Shown here piece after piece: positions 56,916 to 64,000 of a stretch of DNA of 64,000 nt. Each line of letters begins with the position of its first letter. Position 1 is the first letter of the stretch. The position numbers were made by a program, and so were the translations under genes. The notes beneath the pieces were generated by a model. That model worked only from the letters and a program-made list of their open reading frames with translations, was not told where the DNA came from and did not search any database. Source of the stretch: Roseibium marinum (GTDB taxonomy: Bacteria > Pseudomonadota > Alphaproteobacteria > Rhizobiales > Stappiaceae); NCBI RefSeq assembly GCF_002906165.1, contig NZ_PPCN01000008.1:124001-188000 (forward strand), given 5' to 3'.

Positions 56916-57266
56916 ATGGCCGTGCGTCCGCCGCAAGTCTTCAGCCGCAATACCGAAAAGGACCCGCTTTCCGCGGCGCTGGAACAGGAAATACTGGGTG
57001 AAAAGGCCTCGACGCTTTCCCGGTTGACCGGAAAACTGGAAAAAGCACTTTCAGACCTGAAGACCGCGGACGGCACGCCCGGCCTGCTACCGGGCGAACG
57101 GGAGCGCCTTGTCGCGCTGGCCGGGGAAGCCCTGTGGCATGTCATCATTCAAAGGGAACTCTGCGGTCTGCGCCAGCACAGGGCCTTCAACGACTTCCTT
57201 GGAGTGCCCAAAGAGGTCCGGCTGCGGATGGGTCCGGCCCGCCTTTCCGGAAAGGTTTCGCAATAA
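56916..57266 (+). CDS. DUF6665-type small protein
   Basis: 116 residues from the ATG at 56916 (MAVRPPQVFSRNTEKDPLSAALEQEILGEKASTLSRLTGKLEKAL). A mostly helical protein; the ALEQEILGEKA and ALWHVIIQRELCGLR segments match what I recall of this Hyphomicrobiales family. No signal peptide. Function is unknown. The start is preferred over one at 56865 because the family begins here; GGGAACC is upstream. Followed by the DUF1402 gene in the same direction, 220 bp away. Confidence 0.7.
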   Translation: MAVRPPQVFSRNTEKDPLSAALEQEILGEKASTLSRLTGKLEKALSDLKTADGTPGLLPGERERLVALAGEALWHVIIQRELCGLRQHRAFNDFLGVPKEVRLRMGPARLSGKVSQ

Positions 57267-57490
57267 CGCCGCCAAACGAAACCCCTGTGACCGGCGTCAC
57301 TTCTTTGTTGATGGCGAGCACTTAAGGGAAGGAACCAGTTGCATCTGGGATGCCGTAGTGTTTCTTTCTGGGGGCTTTTTGCAGGATGAGTTATTTACTG
57401 TCGCATTTTGCGGACTATGTGAAACCGCTACGGTCGGATAGCGCAGGATCTGCTTGCCCGCGCATATTTAACAACAATACCAGGCGCAGA

Positions 57491-58501
57491 ATGATCACAA
57501 TGTGCAGGAACACAGGTTCGTTCAGACTTAGCTCGCTGCTTGGCGCGGGATGCCTGGCTGTTGCTCTGCTTGTCAATCCCGCCGTTCCGCTCTTCCCCGC
57601 CAGCCAGCCGGCAATGGCCCAGTCGGTCCGCATGGTTCCGGAGGGCAACCGGATCAGGTCCCAGCCGAACATACCCTACGCCTCGTCGCGCCGGACTGCG
57701 GCATCCAGGTCCTCCTATGACGCCAAGTTCGAAAAAGTGCTGGGCGTTCTGAAGCGCGACCGCGGCCTGATTTCGTCCATCAAACGGGTAGCCTCACGCT
57801 ACGGCATCGATCCGATCCACATTATCGGCGCCATCGTTGGCGAACACACCTATAATTACGACACCCTCGACAGCGCTCAGTCCTACTACGTCAAGGCGCT
57901 CGCCTATGCCGGTGTGCGCATAAATTTCGAAATCAACGGCGAACATGTCGAGACCTTCGTCGAACGCCCCCAGTTCGACCGTTGCCGCAAGGCCCACATT
58001 CAGGAAAGCAGCGATCGCCGCTGGTCTTGTTACGAGAATGTCTGGAACAGCAAGTTCCGCGGCAGGTCCGTCGAAGGCGTCCGCTACCCGAAGAAGAATT
58101 TCAACGAAGCCTTCTTCCAGCCGCTCTTTGCCGGTCAGAGTTTCGGGCTGGGGCAGCTCAGCCCGCTGACCGTTCTGAAAATGACCGACCGTGTGGCCCG
58201 GCAAAGCAATTTCCGCAAGCTGCAAGCCACAAATGCGGAAAGCGTTTACAAGGCCACGATGGATCCGAACATTTCGCTCCACTATATGGCCGCCATCATT
58301 CAGGATTCCATCGCCGCTTACAAATCCGTCGGCAAGGTCGATATATCCAACAATCCCGGCCTCACCGCGACCCTCTATAATCTCGGCGATCCGTGGAGCC
58401 GGGCGGCGAAGTTCCGCCGCTCCGGCCAGACATGGCCGCGCGAGAATTATTACGGCTGGCTGGTCAACGATCGCATCGACGACCTCAGAGCGCTTCTCTG
58501 A
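57491..58501 (+). CDS. DUF1402 family exported protein
   Basis: 336 residues from the ATG at 57491. A signal peptide (LLGAGCLAVALLVNPAVPLFPASQPAMA) ends near residue 43. The main domain reads GIDPIHIIGAIVGEHTYNYDTLDSAQ, followed by GQSFGLGQLSPLTVLKMTDRVAR; this recalls the Glu-containing core of lytic transglycosylases (IIGAIVGEHTYN would hold the catalytic Glu), so peptidoglycan cleavage is conceivable but unproven. Several cysteines lie in the middle. Common in Hyphomicrobiales. It is convergent with the MBL-fold gene. Confidence 0.87.
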   Translation: MITMCRNTGSFRLSSLLGAGCLAVALLVNPAVPLFPASQPAMAQSVRMVPEGNRIRSQPNIPYASSRRTAASRSSYDAKFEKVLGVLKRDRGLISSIKRVASRYGIDPIHIIGAIVGEHTYNYDTLDSAQSYYVKALAYAGVRINFEINGEHVETFVERPQFDRCRKAHIQESSDRRWSCYENVWNSKFRGRSVEGVRYPKKNFNEAFFQPLFAGQSFGLGQLSPLTVLKMTDRVARQSNFRKLQATNAESVYKATMDPNISLHYMAAIIQDSIAAYKSVGKVDISNNPGLTATLYNLGDPWSRAAKFRRSGQTWPRENYYGWLVNDRIDDLRALL

Positions 58502-58529
58502 AACCGAACGACGTCAAGACCTCGGAGCA

Positions 58530-59168
58530 TCAGGTCAGGAACGGATTGGTCTCACGTTCGTGACCGATGGTCGAGGCTTGTCCGTGACCGGGAATGAAGG
58601 AGACGTCGTCTCCAAGCGGCAGCAGTTTTTCCTGAATCGACCTGATCAGGGTTGCGTGGTCGCCCCCCGGCAGATCCGTCCGGCCGATCGAGCCGGCAAA
58701 AAGAACATCTCCGGAAATCGCGAACCGCAGGTCCTTGTCGTAGAATACGAGATGCCCCGGCGAGTGTCCGGGACAGTGCAGGACGTCGAACATGCGGCCG
58801 GCAATCTCGACCTGATCGCCTTCGGCCATCCAGCGGTCCGGCATCACCGGCCTGACCCCGTCGACACCGAATTGCGCGGCCTGGTCAGCCACCCTGTCGA
58901 TCAGCGGCTGGTCGGCTTCATGTGGTCCTTCCACGGGCACCCCGAGGGCTTCGGCCAGGTCGGCGGCTCCTCCGACATGGTCTATATGTCCATGAGTTAG
59001 AACGATTTTTTCGACCTTGACCCCCTGATTGTAGATGGCTGTCCGGATCCGCTCCACGTCGCCGCCCGGATCGATCACCGTGCCGCGCATGGTTGCCGGA
59101 TCCCAGATCAGCGAACAGTTCTGCTGGAATGGCGTAACGACGATGACCATGACCTGGATCGGCGGCAT
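58530..59168 (-). CDS. MBL-fold metallo-hydrolase (glyoxalase II / YcbL-like)
   Basis: 212 residues from the ATG at 59168 (MPPIQVMVIVVTPFQQNCSLIW), the usual start of the YcbL group; a TTG at 59282 would add 38 polar residues. The metal motif THGHIDHVGG, a later His in LHCPGHSPGHLVFY, Asp in AISGDVLFAGSIGRTDLPGG and the final HG in IPGHGQAST give the two-metal site. It probably hydrolyses a glutathione or other thioester. Cytoplasmic. The physiological substrate is unknown. Confidence 0.9.
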   Translation of the reverse strand: MPPIQVMVIVVTPFQQNCSLIWDPATMRGTVIDPGGDVERIRTAIYNQGVKVEKIVLTHGHIDHVGGAADLAEALGVPVEGPHEADQPLIDRVADQAAQFGVDGVRPVMPDRWMAEGDQVEIAGRMFDVLHCPGHSPGHLVFYDKDLRFAISGDVLFAGSIGRTDLPGGDHATLIRSIQEKLLPLGDDVSFIPGHGQASTIGHERETNPFLT

Positions 59169-59394
59169 ATCGTCTTCATTGCCGTCTTTTGCGTTTTCTC
59201 CGTCGGCATTTGAAGTCCCTTGAGTCACATCCGGCTCCTCTGGCAGCAACGCCGGTCCGCCCTTGTAGGAAATGCGGGACAAAGGCGACCGCCGTCGTGT
59301 TTCTGGTCACTAGCGGCTTCACCTTGCCGCGTGCATTTCGTACAAGATGTATGGGCCGCTGAAAAGATGGCAACCATAATCGGGTAACCGGCTA

Positions 59395-60492
59395 ATGACG
59401 CTGAGACTTTTAACATTTCTGATTTCTGCCACAGCGGCGCTTGTCATCGCTTCCGGCGCGTCGGCGCAGCCGGGCCGGACGCCGCCCGGCTTCGAAAGCT
59501 GGACCGTCGATTGCGGCAATACGGGAGTGTGTTTCGCGTCGTCCTTTACCCGCACACAGTCGGTGTGGGTGGATCTGCGCATCGTGCGCGACTGGCAGGC
59601 GGAAGCCCAGCCTCTTGTGCGTCTGACCACCAATACCGAGTTGCCCCAGGAGGGGATCCTGCGCTTCGACGTCGACGGGACCGAGATCGAGGCACTGCCG
59701 ATCGAGCAGCTTCGGGAAATGCAGCCCACCGTGACCGCTCCGGCCGGCTTCCGCCCGCTCGGCGGTGAGGGGTTCTGGTATCCGACGGGCCCGGTGACCG
59801 TGACATTGCTTCAAGCCATGCAGGCAGGCCGGGAACTGACAATCCATCTGCCCGCGGCAAAGGATGCCGATCCCGTCGCGGTTCCTGTTTCCCTTCAAGG
59901 TCTGAAGGCCGGTTTCTTGTGGCTCGACAATCAACAGGACCGCACAGGTACCGTTGCGGCTATTGTAGCTCCCGGCGCGGACCCCGCCAAGGATGCCCCC
60001 CATGCCATACCGCTGGTCAGCGCGGATCAGCTTCCGCCGGAAGTCGCCGCGGTCTGGTCCGCCAACCGCCTGTGTTCCGAAATCGATCCGGCAATCTTCG
60101 CCGGTCTGAACGCGGTGCGCGTCCCCCTGGACGAAAACGGATCGCTCTATATCGTCCCCTGCGGAGCCCCGACGGCCTATAACAGCCCCTATGTCGCCGT
60201 CCTCTCCGGCAAGGACGGTGCTGCGCGGCAGATCCATGTGGCCCGCATGTCGGAAAAGGGTCCGGTGGCAACCGATCTGATCTACAATGCAAAGTGGTCT
60301 CCGGCGGATCAGCAGCTTGTCAGTTACTTCAAGGGCTCCGGTGTCGGCGAATGCGGCCTCTGGAACAGGTGGGTCTGGAACGGGACCGGACTCGTCCTGC
60401 TGGAAGAAGCAACCCGGAAAACATGTGACGGAACCGTCCCGGACTTGTCCAGTTGGTCAAATACCTGGCCTCCTAAAAACGCCTCGAATTAG
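59395..60492 (+). CDS. DUF1176 domain-containing exported protein
   Basis: 365 residues. The signal peptide MTLRLLTFLISATAALVIASGASAQ is clear. The body follows DUF1176: FESWTVDCGNTGVCFASS, VWVDLRIVRDWQAEAQPLVRL, NRLCSEIDPAIFAGL, YIVPCGAPTAYNSPYVAVL, and the Cys-bearing end FKGSGVGECGLWNRWVWNGTGLVLLEEATRKTCDG. At least six cysteines suggest disulfides in the periplasm. Function is unknown; the family is found in proteobacterial envelopes. The gene at 53172 encodes a distant relative. Confidence 0.88.
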   Translation: MTLRLLTFLISATAALVIASGASAQPGRTPPGFESWTVDCGNTGVCFASSFTRTQSVWVDLRIVRDWQAEAQPLVRLTTNTELPQEGILRFDVDGTEIEALPIEQLREMQPTVTAPAGFRPLGGEGFWYPTGPVTVTLLQAMQAGRELTIHLPAAKDADPVAVPVSLQGLKAGFLWLDNQQDRTGTVAAIVAPGADPAKDAPHAIPLVSADQLPPEVAAVWSANRLCSEIDPAIFAGLNAVRVPLDENGSLYIVPCGAPTAYNSPYVAVLSGKDGAARQIHVARMSEKGPVATDLIYNAKWSPADQQLVSYFKGSGVGECGLWNRWVWNGTGLVLLEEATRKTCDGTVPDLSSWSNTWPPKNASN

Positions 60493-60706
60493 CGCGCGGA
60501 CCAAGGATTCTCTTGCGGTTTTGTCCATCACGCCCTTATGATGAAAGCGCAGCGGCTGGATAGGGATGCGGCAGGAGTGTTTCAACCCGATCCAGGGATG
60601 TTGAACAGGCGTACCGGGTGCGCCTGGTTGGGGTGACTCGACTGTGAAGGCGGGTGAGATTGGTCGGTATGTGCCGAAAGGGCGCAGCAGGTAAGGTGAT
60701 CTGGTA

Positions 60707-61642
60707 ATGCACGATGGCGATTCGGACCGGCGGTCGCGTGGTCGGCGCGGCGGCAAACGCGAGTTTGGCGGTCCGCAAGACTTCGGCAGTGATTTCGGCG
60801 GAAGCGATTTCGGTGGTGGTGACTTTGGCGGTGGCCGTGATGGCGGCTACCGGGGTGGACGCGACAATGACTATGGTGGCGGCCACGGCCGCGACGACAG
60901 AAACAGCGGCTACGGCGGTGGTGGCCGCGGCGGTTACGGCGGCGGCAATCGTGAAGGCGGCGGCCCAGCCGGCGGTGGCTACGGTGGCGGCAATCGCGAA
61001 GGCGGCGGCTATTCCGGTGGTGGCTACGGCGGCGGCAATCGCGAAGGCGGTGGCTATTCCGGCGGTGGTTACGGCGGCGGCAATCGCGAGGGTGCTGGCT
61101 ACGGCGGTGGCGGCCGCGGAGGTTACGGCGGCGGCAATCGTGAAGGCGGCGGCCCAGCCGGCGGTGGCTACGGTGGCGGCAATCGCGAAGGCGGCGGCCC
61201 AGCCGGCGGTGGCTACGGTGGCGGCAATCGCGAAGGCGGCGGCTATTCCGGCGGCGGCTACGGCGGCGGCAATCGCGAAGGCGGTGGTTACGCTGGCGGC
61301 CGCGCAGGCTACGGCGGCGGAGAAGGTGACGGATTCCGTCAGCAGCGCCCGAACCGGGACATGGCTCCGGTCGAACGCGGTCCGCGTCAGCCCGGCACGG
61401 TGAAGTTCTTCAAGTCAGACAAGGGCTTCGGTTTCATCACACCGGATGAAGGCGACGCGGATGTGTTTGTGCATATCTCCGCCGTCGAACGATCGGGCTT
61501 TACCTCGCTCGACAGCGGCCAGCGGGTTTCTTTCGAAACCGAGCCGGATCGCCGTGGCAAGGGTCCGAAGGCCGTCGACCTGCAGGCTCTCGATGAAGAC
61601 GGTAATCCTGTCGAGCAAGACAGCCAGCCGGTCGAGAACTGA
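60707..61642 (+). CDS. Cold-shock-domain protein with long RGG/Gly-rich repeat region
   Basis: 311 residues. The first about 225 are Gly/Arg/Tyr/Asn-rich, with [15 protein letters not shown] and eight copies of a 15-residue unit containing [10 protein letters not shown]. The C-terminal domain (residues about 226-300) is a cold-shock domain: [36 protein letters not shown] with both RNA-binding motifs (KGFGFI and VFVHI). Ordinary CspA proteins have about 70 residues, so the fusion of a low-complexity RGG-type region to an RNA-binding domain is unusual for bacteria and resembles eukaryotic glycine-rich RNA-binding proteins. The 214-base upstream region may contain a regulated leader. A strong terminator follows. 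Confidence 0.9.
   Translation: MHDGDSDRRSRGRRGGKREFGGPQDFGSDFGGSDFGGGDFGGGRDGGYRGGRDNDYGGGHGRDDRNSGYGGGGRGGYGGGNREGGGPAGGGYGGGNREGGGYSGGGYGGGNREGGGYSGGGYGGGNREGAGYGGGGRGGYGGGNREGGGPAGGGYGGGNREGGGPAGGGYGGGNREGGGYSGGGYGGGNREGGGYAGGRAGYGGGEGDGFRQQRPNRDMAPVERGPRQPGTVKFFKSDKGFGFITPDEGDADVFVHISAVERSGFTSLDSGQRVSFETEPDRRGKGPKAVDLQALDEDGNPVEQDSQPVEN
60935..61300 (+). repeat. 45-bp tandem repeats in the cold-shock protein gene
   Basis: Eight units with the core GGCGGCAATCG-GAAGGCGG. Adjacent units are near identical at DNA level, including synonymous positions, so recent expansion or gene-conversion is likely. Units 4 and 5 are separated by a different block (GGTGGCGGCCGCGGAGG). Confidence 0.9.
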
Positions 61643-61670
61643 AAGTCACTCACCCAGTCAGGTGAGCGAT

Positions 61671-61702
61671 TTGGGCGTGGTTCAGCCACGCCCAATTTCT
61701 TT
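61671..61702 (+). terminator. Intrinsic terminator of the cold-shock protein gene
   Basis: A perfect 10-bp stem TTGGGCGTGG/CCACGCCCAA with a 5-base loop, followed by TTTCTTTT. A weaker CTCACC/GGTGAG stem precedes it. Confidence 0.92.
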
Positions 61703-61748
61703 TACTCCGGCCAATTTCTTTTACTCCGGCCAAATTCTTTTACCCCGG
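61692..61748. repeat. Three tandem 19-bp repeats
   Basis: CCAATTTCTTTTACTCCGG twice, then a third copy with two changes. The first copy overlaps the terminator tail, so the repeats may have arisen by slippage of the T-rich end. Confidence 0.9.
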
Positions 61749-62054
61749 AATGAACCATCTCACCCGGCCGCCAGGCTTCAGCTCCGGCGAACTGGCGTCT
61801 TGTCCGGCCGGGGCGCTGCCTGCAAACACCCCGGCGCCTGTCTCCCGCCGCGCTGGCGCGGTTCGCGCTTTGCTACAATCGGACAGGCGCTTCAATCTCA
61901 CCGCAAAAGGCTCTATAAGGCGGCTCGGAATGCCGCTCGGGCGATTTTGTCTTCTGGCGCGCGAACGCGGTTTCCGTGAGGCACGCTATCGAATAACACA
62001 AGTGTTTCGCTTTCATGCCGTTGCCCATTCCAGCAGGCTGATCCAGGTGGTTTC
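61749..62054. other. Region upstream of the GNAT gene
   Basis: A frame at 61750-62055 ends in ATGA overlapping the GNAT start, but its rare codons and lack of a ribosome site make it doubtful. The segment near 61910-61920 (CTATAAGG) could be a -10 element for the GNAT-rlmJ operon. Confidence 0.4.
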
Positions 62055-62582
62055 ATGACATCCAGGCCGACTTCCTCCGCAATCGCGCGACCTTTCCGGC
62101 CCGGCGATCTGAGCAAACTTCTGCCCTTGAACAACTCAGCCGTTCCGGCCGTCAATGAACTGACAGCCGAGGATTTGCTCGACCTCGTCAATTCCGCGCT
62201 GATCTGCCTGGTTGCGGACATCGATGATATGCCCGCCGGGTTCCTTCTGTGTATCGGCGACGGCACTGCATATGACAGCCGGAACTATCGCTGGCTGAGC
62301 GAGCGTTTCTCGAATTTTGCCTATACCGACCGCATCGCCGTTGACGAAAAACAGCGCGGACGGAAAATCGGCGAGACGCTTTACGACGGGCTGTTTCGGC
62401 ATCTTGCCGGCTCCGGACGCAGCTTCGTCTGCGAAGTCAACGAGCGTCCCCCCAATCCCGGATCCCTGAAGTTTCACAAGCGGCTGGGGTTTGAGGAGAT
62501 CGGCAAAGCCGATCACGGAGACAAGGCCGTCATTTACCTCAAACGCCCGCCACAGCCGGCAGATCGGGACCGGCACGCATGA
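62055..62582 (+). CDS. GNAT-family N-acetyltransferase
   Basis: 175 residues. The GNAT core is visible, with FAYTDRIAVDEKQRGRKIGETLYDGLFRHL (acetyl-CoA-binding Q/R-x-x-G-x-G/A motif as QRGRKIG) and NPGSLKFHKRLGFEEIGKA near the end. It should acetylate an amine; the substrate is unknown. AGGTGG stands before the ATG. Its stop codon overlaps the rlmJ start (ATGA), so the two are translationally coupled. Confidence 0.9.
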   Translation: MTSRPTSSAIARPFRPGDLSKLLPLNNSAVPAVNELTAEDLLDLVNSALICLVADIDDMPAGFLLCIGDGTAYDSRNYRWLSERFSNFAYTDRIAVDEKQRGRKIGETLYDGLFRHLAGSGRSFVCEVNERPPNPGSLKFHKRLGFEEIGKADHGDKAVIYLKRPPQPADRDRHA

Positions 62583-63427
62583 ACTACCGGCACGCCTACC
62601 ACGCGGGAAATATCGGCGATGTGCTGAAACATGCCGTTCTGTCGAGGCTCATTGTCTATTTCAAGCGCAAGGACAAGGCCTTCCGAGTCTTCGATACGCA
62701 TGCCGGCACTGGCCGCTACGATCTCACCTCGGTGGAAACGCAGAAGACCGGGGAATGGCAACAGGGGATTGGCAGAATACTGGCGGCCGGCGTACCGGCT
62801 CCGGTTGCCGAACTTCTGACCCCCTGGCTTGACGTCGTCCGCGAGCTCAATCCGGGCGGCCGACTGAAGCTTTACCCGGGCTCACCATTGCTGGCGCGCA
62901 ACCTGTTGCGTCCCAATGACCGGCTCACCCTGACCGAACTGCATCCGGCGGACTTCAAAACCCTGTCGGATCTCTTCACCGGGGACCATCAGGTCAAGAC
63001 CATTCACCTGGACGGCTGGCTCGCGCTGGGCGGTTTTCTGCCGCCCAAGGAGAAACGCGGGCTCGTGCTGATCGATCCCGCCTTCGAAGAGACCGGCGAA
63101 TTCGAGCGGATGACCGAAGCGGTCGTCGGTGGCTGGAAGAAGTGGCCCGGAGGCACCTACGCCATCTGGTATCCGCTGAAGGACGCAAGAGCGGTCCGGC
63201 GGATGCACGAGGCGTTCAGGGAGGCCGGTCTGCGCGATGTGCTGACGCTGGAACTCAATGCCGGTAAAAGCGGTCCGGATACGAGAATGCTGGGCTCCGG
63301 CATGACGCTTGTCAACGCGCCTTTCACACTGGCAGGCGAAATGCGCGTGATCTTGCCATGGCTTAGCGACGTGTTGCATCTGGGGCCCGGAGCAGGCTGG
63401 AATGTCACTCAGCTCATTGGCGAATAA
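62579..63427 (+). CDS. rlmJ: 23S rRNA (adenine-2030-N6)-methyltransferase RlmJ
   Basis: 282 residues. MNYRHAYHAGNIGDVLKHAVL opens the family; FDTHAGTGRYDL forms the SAM site, and LVLIDPAFEETGEFERM contains the catalytic DPPF-like motif, here DPAF. It methylates A2030 of 23S rRNA. DPAF in place of the more common DPPY/F is noted; the family tolerates it. Coupled with the preceding GNAT gene through an ATGA overlap. Confidence 0.93.
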   Translation: MNYRHAYHAGNIGDVLKHAVLSRLIVYFKRKDKAFRVFDTHAGTGRYDLTSVETQKTGEWQQGIGRILAAGVPAPVAELLTPWLDVVRELNPGGRLKLYPGSPLLARNLLRPNDRLTLTELHPADFKTLSDLFTGDHQVKTIHLDGWLALGGFLPPKEKRGLVLIDPAFEETGEFERMTEAVVGGWKKWPGGTYAIWYPLKDARAVRRMHEAFREAGLRDVLTLELNAGKSGPDTRMLGSGMTLVNAPFTLAGEMRVILPWLSDVLHLGPGAGWNVTQLIGE

Positions 63428-63525
63428 CCGCCCGGGCCCAATCGCTTTTGCATGGATCAATGCTTGACCTCCGGCCCGCCCTCCCTCATCGTCTTCCTCA
63501 TTGTTTGCATACCGGAGATCTTGCC

Positions 63526-63969
63526 GTGCATGTTGCCCGTTCCGCCCGCTTTTTTCTGACTGCCCTGACCGTCTGCGCGAGCCTTGCAGCGCCGGCTTCG
63601 GCGGAAGAAAACCGCATCTATTTTTCCTTCGGCGGTGAAAACCGTCTGCCCGAATGCACCGCGGCATCCGTGCAAAGTGCCGTTGCCGGTTCGGTTGCCA
63701 GCGCCAGACGGGATTATTACGACGGCCGCACCATCATGGGCATCGATGACATTCGCGAAACCGGCTACCAGGTAGACATCAGTCCGGTTGCCCGCCGATA
63801 CTGCCGCGGCAAGGCCAGCCTCTCCGACGGCAGCATCCGGTCGGTCCATTATCTCGTTGAGGAAAATGCCGGTTTTCTCGGCCTTGGCTGGAACGTGGAA
63901 GCCTGCATGGCGCCTCTCGACAAATGGCACGTCTATGGCGACCATTGCAGCACGACCCGCCCGCGCTGA
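63526..63969 (+). CDS. Small exported protein, unknown function
   Basis: 147 residues from a GTG at 63526, chosen because GGAGA lies seven bases upstream and a classic signal peptide follows ((M)HVARSARFFLTALTVCASLAAPASA). Upstream in-frame codons encode an unlikely leader. The mature part contains three cysteines (LPECTAAS, RYCRGKASL, EACMAPL), a fourth near the end (DHCSTT) and a pattern YYDGRTIMGIDDIRETGYQVDISPVARRYCRGKA; two disulfides are possible. No family is recognised. The next gene may begin at the ATG at 63990, which is cut by the window edge. Confidence 0.7.
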   Translation: MHVARSARFFLTALTVCASLAAPASAEENRIYFSFGGENRLPECTAASVQSAVAGSVASARRDYYDGRTIMGIDDIRETGYQVDISPVARRYCRGKASLSDGSIRSVHYLVEENAGFLGLGWNVEACMAPLDKWHVYGDHCSTTRPR

Positions 63970-64000
63970 ACCACAAAAGGTCTTTTCCGATGGCGCTCCC

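Noticed and set aside
61750..62058. 102-residue frame that overlaps the GNAT start by ATGA
   Set aside because: Rare codons, no ribosome site and no recognisable features; overlap is likely chance.

Overview
This GC-rich window reads as chromosomal DNA of a marine-type alphaproteobacterium of the order Hyphomicrobiales, most likely the Stappiaceae (Roseibium/Labrenzia/Stappia group). The evidence is a YqeY-DnaG-RpoD block next to divergent carA, a ClpS2-type adaptor, an ELM1-family protein before trxB, DUF992/DUF930/DUF1402/DUF1176 proteins, a UvrB with a long N-terminal extension, and a CtrA-type TTAA-N7-TTAA box. The genus is an inference; the class is well supported. I saw no rRNA, tRNA, CRISPR array, complete insertion sequence or prophage.

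Layout. 1-6.3 kb: the 3' end of a quiC-like dehydratase gene, a TetR/enoyl-CoA hydratase divergon with a clear operator, an NTF2-like protein, DoxX, and a PAAR-M91 metalloprotease (secreted toxin type) overlapped by a gene for a probable exported partner. 6.3-20.7 kb: the core block of a TonB-like DUF930 protein, rpoD, dnaG, yqeY, carA, a MerR gene, an AT-rich gap, an XRE gene, carB and greA. 20.8-28.6 kb: membrane protein, Lrp, ELM1, trxB-LysR, a PoxB-type TPP enzyme, a strong small-RNA candidate with an anti-Shine-Dalgarno loop, and msrP. 28.7-42.7 kb: an EF-G paralogue, an aminotransferase, a PAS protein, a TetR/RidA pair, small membrane proteins, a DUF1624 acyltransferase-like protein, a choline-kinase-like phosphotransferase, a selenoprotein-W-like protein and a MerR/carboxymuconolactone-decarboxylase operon. 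43-48.3 kb: choline sulfatase behind a BetI-like operator, uvrB, and an orphan zincin that may be a toxin. 48.6-51 kb: seven repeat units containing a GIY-YIG nuclease gene. 51-64 kb: an OmpA-like envelope protein, two DUF1176-type secreted proteins, a coiled-coil protein with a CtrA box, clpS2, DUF6665 and DUF1402 proteins, an MBL hydrolase, a glycine/RGG-rich cold-shock-domain protein, a GNAT acetyltransferase and rlmJ.

A second theme is the density of dispersed palindromic repeats. At least five families are present: a CTAG-ended MITE-like family (55 to 365 bp), a 110-bp family in four copies, a 270-bp element between two convergent genes, several long inverted repeats, and paired-palindrome units. 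Many sit exactly at gene ends, and in several cases the CTA/CTAG tip of the repeat supplies the TAG stop codon of the neighbouring gene.

The best candidates for something new are the PAAR-M91 protein with its overlapping exported partner, the anti-SD small RNA, the CtrA-controlled coiled-coil protein, the RGG-repeat cold-shock protein, and the repeat families that form gene ends.
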